8,388 nucleotides of DNA. Origin: Bacillota bacterium. GTDB taxonomy: Bacteria; Bacillota; Clostridia; Lachnospirales; Lachnospiraceae. The translations under genes were made by a program, and so were the position numbers. Where the stretch lies: assembly GCA_023398855.1 (NCBI GenBank), contig JAEWRS010000454.1:1-8388 (forward strand), written 5' to 3'. The first letter of the stretch is position 1, and each line of letters opens with the position of its first letter. Under the pieces are notes generated by a model, which worked only from the letters and a program-made list of their open reading frames with translations, searched no databases and was not told the DNA's origin. This document shows, one piece after another, positions 7,050 to 8,388 of the stretch.

Positions 7050-7056
7050 AAACTTA
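7044..7056. promoter_or_regulatory. 13-bp palindrome, likely autoregulatory operator
   Basis: TAAGTT-A-AACTTA is a perfect odd-centred inverted repeat with 6-base arms. It contains the GTnnnAC core (7047-7053) typical of FadR/FCD-type GntR operators, though the outer T and A of the full TnGTnnnACnA pattern are not both present. It covers the predicted -10, 25 bases before the regulator start, which fits repression of its own gene. No second copy was seen elsewhere in the visible intergenic regions; the operon's main promoter is outside the window. Confidence 0.5.
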
Positions 7057-7081
7057 AATAAGAAAATGTGAGAGATAACAA

Positions 7082-7765
7082 ATGGCTAATAAGATACAAC
7101 GGACCTCTCTTCAGTTGGAGATTGTCCGATACATACAAAATTATATTGAAGAACATGATTTAAAAGCAGGAGACAGGCTTCCTTCCCAGGAACAGCTGAT
7201 GGAAATGATGGGAGTTAGCAGAACGTCCTTAAGAGAAGCCATGAAGACCCTGGAGGCGCGCAATGTTCTGGAAGTACGGAATGGAAAGGGCGTGTTTGTA
7301 GGCAGCCATAAGGACAGTGCATTTTTATCACTGATCGATTTTACCATGGAAAAGGGAAAGCTTTTACAAGCTCTGGAAGTGCGTAAGATTCTGGAACGTG
7401 AAATCCTCAGAATGGTGATTCTTACGATCACGGAAGAGGAGCTGAAAGAACTGGGTGAAATTACTAAGGTATTAATGGAAAAGTTTTATCAGGGGGTAAG
7501 GCAGACAAAAGAGGACAAACTGTTCCATTATACCATATACCGTTTCTCTCATAATGATATTATGAATCAGTTGATTTTGTCCTTCAGCCATATCATGGAT
7601 CAGTTTTGGGAATTTCCACTCAATATGGAAACTCCTTTTTTAGAAAGCCTGCCATTGCATGAAAAGCTGTATGAGGCGATCTTTGAAAAAAATGTAAAGA
7701 AAGCGCAGACCATTAATGAACAATTGTTAGATGCCGTGTACCGGGATATTAAAAAGCAGATCTGA
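7082..7765 (+). CDS. GntR/FadR-family transcriptional regulator (FCD domain)
   Basis: The 227-residue protein has an N-terminal GntR winged helix-turn-helix (about 7-75), seen in LKAGDRLPSQEQLMEMMGV (27-45), SRTSLREAMKTLEARNVL (46-63) and the wing VRNGKGVFV (65-73). The rest is an all-helical FCD effector domain: LEVRKILE (98-105), EDKLFHYTIYRFSHN (144-158) and LPLHEKLYEAI (190-200). D145, H149 and H193 are in positions that bind a metal or acidic ligand in this family. FCD regulators commonly sense small organic acids, so glutamate, 5-oxoproline or 2-oxoglutarate would fit. The Bacillus counterpart operon uses KipR of the IclR family instead, so the regulator type differs. The ribosome site (TGAGAG at 7069-7074) is modest. 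Composition is more AT-rich than the operon genes. It likely controls itself and possibly the upstream operon (inference). Confidence 0.9.
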   Translation: MANKIQRTSLQLEIVRYIQNYIEEHDLKAGDRLPSQEQLMEMMGVSRTSLREAMKTLEARNVLEVRNGKGVFVGSHKDSAFLSLIDFTMEKGKLLQALEVRKILEREILRMVILTITEEELKELGEITKVLMEKFYQGVRQTKEDKLFHYTIYRFSHNDIMNQLILSFSHIMDQFWEFPLNMETPFLESLPLHEKLYEAIFEKNVKKAQTINEQLLDAVYRDIKKQI

Positions 7766-7861
7766 TGATTGATATGAATCCAAATATATTTTGTAGCAAG
7801 TCAACCTATATTACAGCATATAGCATATAGGATAACAAATCTAAGAAGAGAGGTAGAAAAT

Positions 7862-7900
7862 ATGATAAAAGGGCTTACAGCTGGGGCTGTGAAGAGATGA
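7862..7900 (+). CDS. 12-codon leader-peptide-like micro-ORF
   Basis: ATG to TGA encodes MIKGLTAGAVKR. A good ribosome site, AGAGAGG at 7847-7853, stands 8 bases before the ATG, better than that of the neighbouring regulator gene. The coding bases include a small hairpin (CTTACAGC against GCTGTGAAG, 7874-7894, one bulge). Its stop overlaps a second ATG at 7897 (ATGA). It lies about 50 bases upstream of a strong hairpin, so it may be an attenuator leader or the remnant of a decayed gene. There is no run of one amino acid that would suggest classical attenuation. I do not recognise the peptide. Confidence 0.35.
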   Translation: MIKGLTAGAVKR

Positions 7901-7938
7901 GTGGTGTTTGGCTGTGGGTTTTTGCATATGTCCTGTAA
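7897..7938 (+). CDS. 13-codon coupled micro-ORF
   Basis: The ATG at 7897 overlaps the stop of the preceding micro-ORF and encodes MSGVWLWVFAYVL followed by TAA. It is strongly hydrophobic with two tryptophans, and ends 12 bases before the hairpin at 7951. The two overlapping micro-ORFs could position ribosomes relative to that hairpin. Equally, it could be chance in a non-coding leader. Confidence 0.22.
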   Translation: MSGVWLWVFAYVL

Positions 7939-7950
7939 TATTTTAACGTT

Positions 7951-7987
7951 AGCCGTCAGAATGGCAGATAAAGTCATTCTGGCGGCT
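7951..7987 (+). terminator. Strong 13-bp hairpin, terminator- or attenuator-like
   Basis: AGCCGTCAGAATG (7951-7963) pairs with CATTCTGGCGGCT (7975-7987) along 13 positions with a single G-U wobble, around an 11-base loop. The downstream bases CATCTTTTCTGTTGCATTTT give an interrupted T tract. This is the most stable visible hairpin in the window and the best candidate for ending transcripts from the regulator gene (186 bases upstream) or from the micro-ORF leader. The T run starts 4 bases after the stem and is broken, so efficiency is uncertain. Confidence 0.6.
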
Positions 7988-8108
7988 CATCTTTTCTGTT
8001 GCATTTTAAAATTGTACTGCTCATGTAAAGCAAATAGAAAAAGAGTAAATATATGGAAAAAATGGTTATTAAATACATATAAACCTTTATTAATCACTTC
8101 ATCGCAGT

Positions 8109-8136
8109 TTGTCACTAAAAAGTATTATACTATTAA
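8109..8136 (+). promoter_or_regulatory. Promoter-like element upstream of the right-edge gene
   Basis: TTGTCA (8109-8114, five of six consensus bases) is followed after 16 bases by TATTAA (8131-8136, four of six), inside an AT-rich stretch that also carries TATACT at 8126-8131. It is oriented toward the response-regulator start at 8359, leaving a leader of about 215 bases. AT-rich DNA yields such matches by chance, so this is tentative. Confidence 0.3.
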
Positions 8137-8139
8137 TGC

Positions 8140-8160
8140 TAAAAATAGTAGCTATTTTTA
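8140..8160. promoter_or_regulatory. 21-bp perfect AT-rich palindrome, operator candidate
   Basis: TAAAAATAG (8140-8148) and CTATTTTTA (8152-8160) are exact reverse complements around a TAG spacer. It begins 4 bases after the predicted -10, the position of a repressor operator over the transcription start. As RNA it would be a weak A-U hairpin, so DNA binding is the likelier role. The binding protein is unknown; it does not look like the direct-repeat sites used by LytTR regulators. Confidence 0.4.
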
Positions 8161-8239
8161 TTATTTCAGCTTAAATCCTGCTTGGTTGCTGTTCTTGCTG
8201 GGATAAACTATGGAACACAAAGCTTATGTAATCGTATGA

Positions 8240-8362
8240 AATAAGGAAAGGAGAAACAAAAGTAAGAAAGAAAAGTTTATTTTGCTTCCTGTCTCTGATA
8301 TGTTAGAGATGACTGAGCTGACAGAACAGGGATTGGAAAGTTATATTTATAGGGGAAAATGA
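8240..8362 (+). other. Short open frame with strong ribosome site but no start codon
   Basis: After a TGA at 8237-8239 this frame stays open to TGA at 8360-8362. A strong ribosome site (GGAAAGGAG, 8245-8253) would predict a start near 8258-8264, but the bases there read AAAAGTAAG with no ATG, GTG or TTG. Downstream codons read KFILLPVSDMLEMTELTEQG and end SYIYRGK. The first in-frame ATG codons are at 8300 and 8309. The stop overlaps the next ATG as ATGA, a sign of translational coupling. It may be a small peptide gene that lost its start codon, one with an unusual start, or a base error. I do not recognise the peptide. Confidence 0.3.
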
Positions 8363-8388
8363 TTGTGATTGAGATAGCTGTTTGTGAT
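8359..8388 (+). CDS. N-terminus of a probable LytTR/AgrA-type response regulator (partial)
   Basis: The last 30 bases encode MIVIEIAVCD, running off the window. The pattern of alternating hydrophobics ending A-V-C-D is typical of the first beta strand and start of the acidic pocket in LytTR-family response regulators of clostridia (usually followed by another acidic residue). Two starts are possible: the ATG at 8359, coupled by ATGA to the short frame before it, or the GTG at 8365 (giving MIEIAVCD), which stands a better 9 bases from AGGGG at 8351-8355. Ten codons are slim evidence, and the identification depends on what follows the window. Confidence 0.45.
   Translation, partial: MIVIEIAVCD

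Larger units (their letters stand above)
6804..7081. other. AT-rich intergenic region between pxpA and the GntR-type regulator
   Basis: These 278 bases contain no credible coding frame. Base composition shifts sharply to AT-rich compared with the flanking genes. The region holds a direct repeat of AATGATA (6828-6834 and 6839-6845), a perfect 10-base inverted repeat (6873-6916) and the regulator's promoter with an overlapping palindrome (7021-7056). No GC-rich hairpin followed by a run of T is visible, so a classical terminator for the upstream operon is not obvious; read-through into the regulator gene is possible. Confidence 0.7.
7766..8358. other. 593-base AT-rich stretch without an ordinary gene; leader, hairpin and promoter-like elements
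   Basis: Between the regulator and the gene starting at the window's right edge no long frame looks real on either strand. The first part (7766-7861) is AT-rich with an inverted repeat CCTATAT/ATATAGG (7805-7811 and 7825-7831) and a tandem heptamer CATATAG repeated at 7817-7830. Then come two micro-ORFs (7862-7938), a strong hairpin (7951-7987), a promoter-like element with palindrome (8109-8160), and a short start-less frame (8240-8362). There is no recognisable tRNA, T-box or CRISPR array. Confidence 0.65.

Noticed and set aside
7901..8206. 101-codon GTG-initiated frame on the + strand
   Set aside because: It runs through the strong hairpin at 7951-7987 and the promoter-like element, has an odd composition rich in Cys, Lys, Tyr and Leu, shows no family motif and lacks a convincing ribosome site.
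7766..8358. Riboswitch, T-box, tRNA or CRISPR array
   Set aside because: No conserved T-box sequence, tRNA-like cloverleaf, known riboswitch core or regularly spaced repeat was found by eye.

Overview
The window looks like a piece of a mid-GC, low-to-moderate GC Firmicute chromosome, most like a Lachnospiraceae/Clostridium cluster XIVa genome. This rests on AGGAG-type ribosome binding sites before nearly every gene, tight ATGA and 8-base overlaps, all genes on one strand, and protein sequences that read as clostridial. It is an inference from style, not a database match.

Positions 1-6803 appear to be one long operon, cut at its 5' end by the window. It runs: the end of a LivG-type ABC ATPase; a complete LivF-type ABC ATPase; a cytidylate kinase-like P-loop protein; a D-amino acid aminotransferase (class IV PLP enzyme); a DUF4392 protein (D-glutamate cyclase C-terminal type); PxpB; PxpC; a DUF1445/UPF0317 protein (D-glutamate cyclase N-terminal type, often annotated 'putative hydro-lyase'); and PxpA. 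No gap in this stretch exceeds 23 bases and no terminator is visible.

The main point is metabolic. PxpA, PxpB and PxpC together are the prokaryotic ATP-dependent 5-oxoprolinase. DUF1445 and DUF4392 are the two halves of the animal mitochondrial enzyme DGLUCY, which interconverts D-glutamate and 5-oxo-D-proline. Here they are separate genes flanking pxpBC. A D-amino acid aminotransferase, able in this family to use D-glutamate, sits beside them. The cluster therefore reads as a D-glutamate / 5-oxoproline (pyroglutamate) module: import (possibly by the LIV-type transporter), cyclisation or ring opening, hydrolysis to glutamate, and transamination to 2-oxoglutarate. The kinase-like gene has no obvious place in it.

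Positions 6804-7081 are an AT-rich intergenic region with a perfect 10-base inverted repeat and a promoter whose -10 coincides with a 13-base palindrome. This drives a GntR/FadR-type (FCD) regulator at 7082-7765, probably autoregulated and a good candidate regulator of the operon.

Positions 7766-8358 hold no convincing ordinary gene. They contain a well-translated-looking 12-codon leader peptide coupled to a second micro-ORF, then a strong hairpin resembling a terminator or attenuator, a candidate promoter with a 21-base AT-rich palindrome, and a short open frame with a strong ribosome binding site but no start codon. The window ends on what looks like the first ten codons of a LytTR/AgrA-type response regulator.
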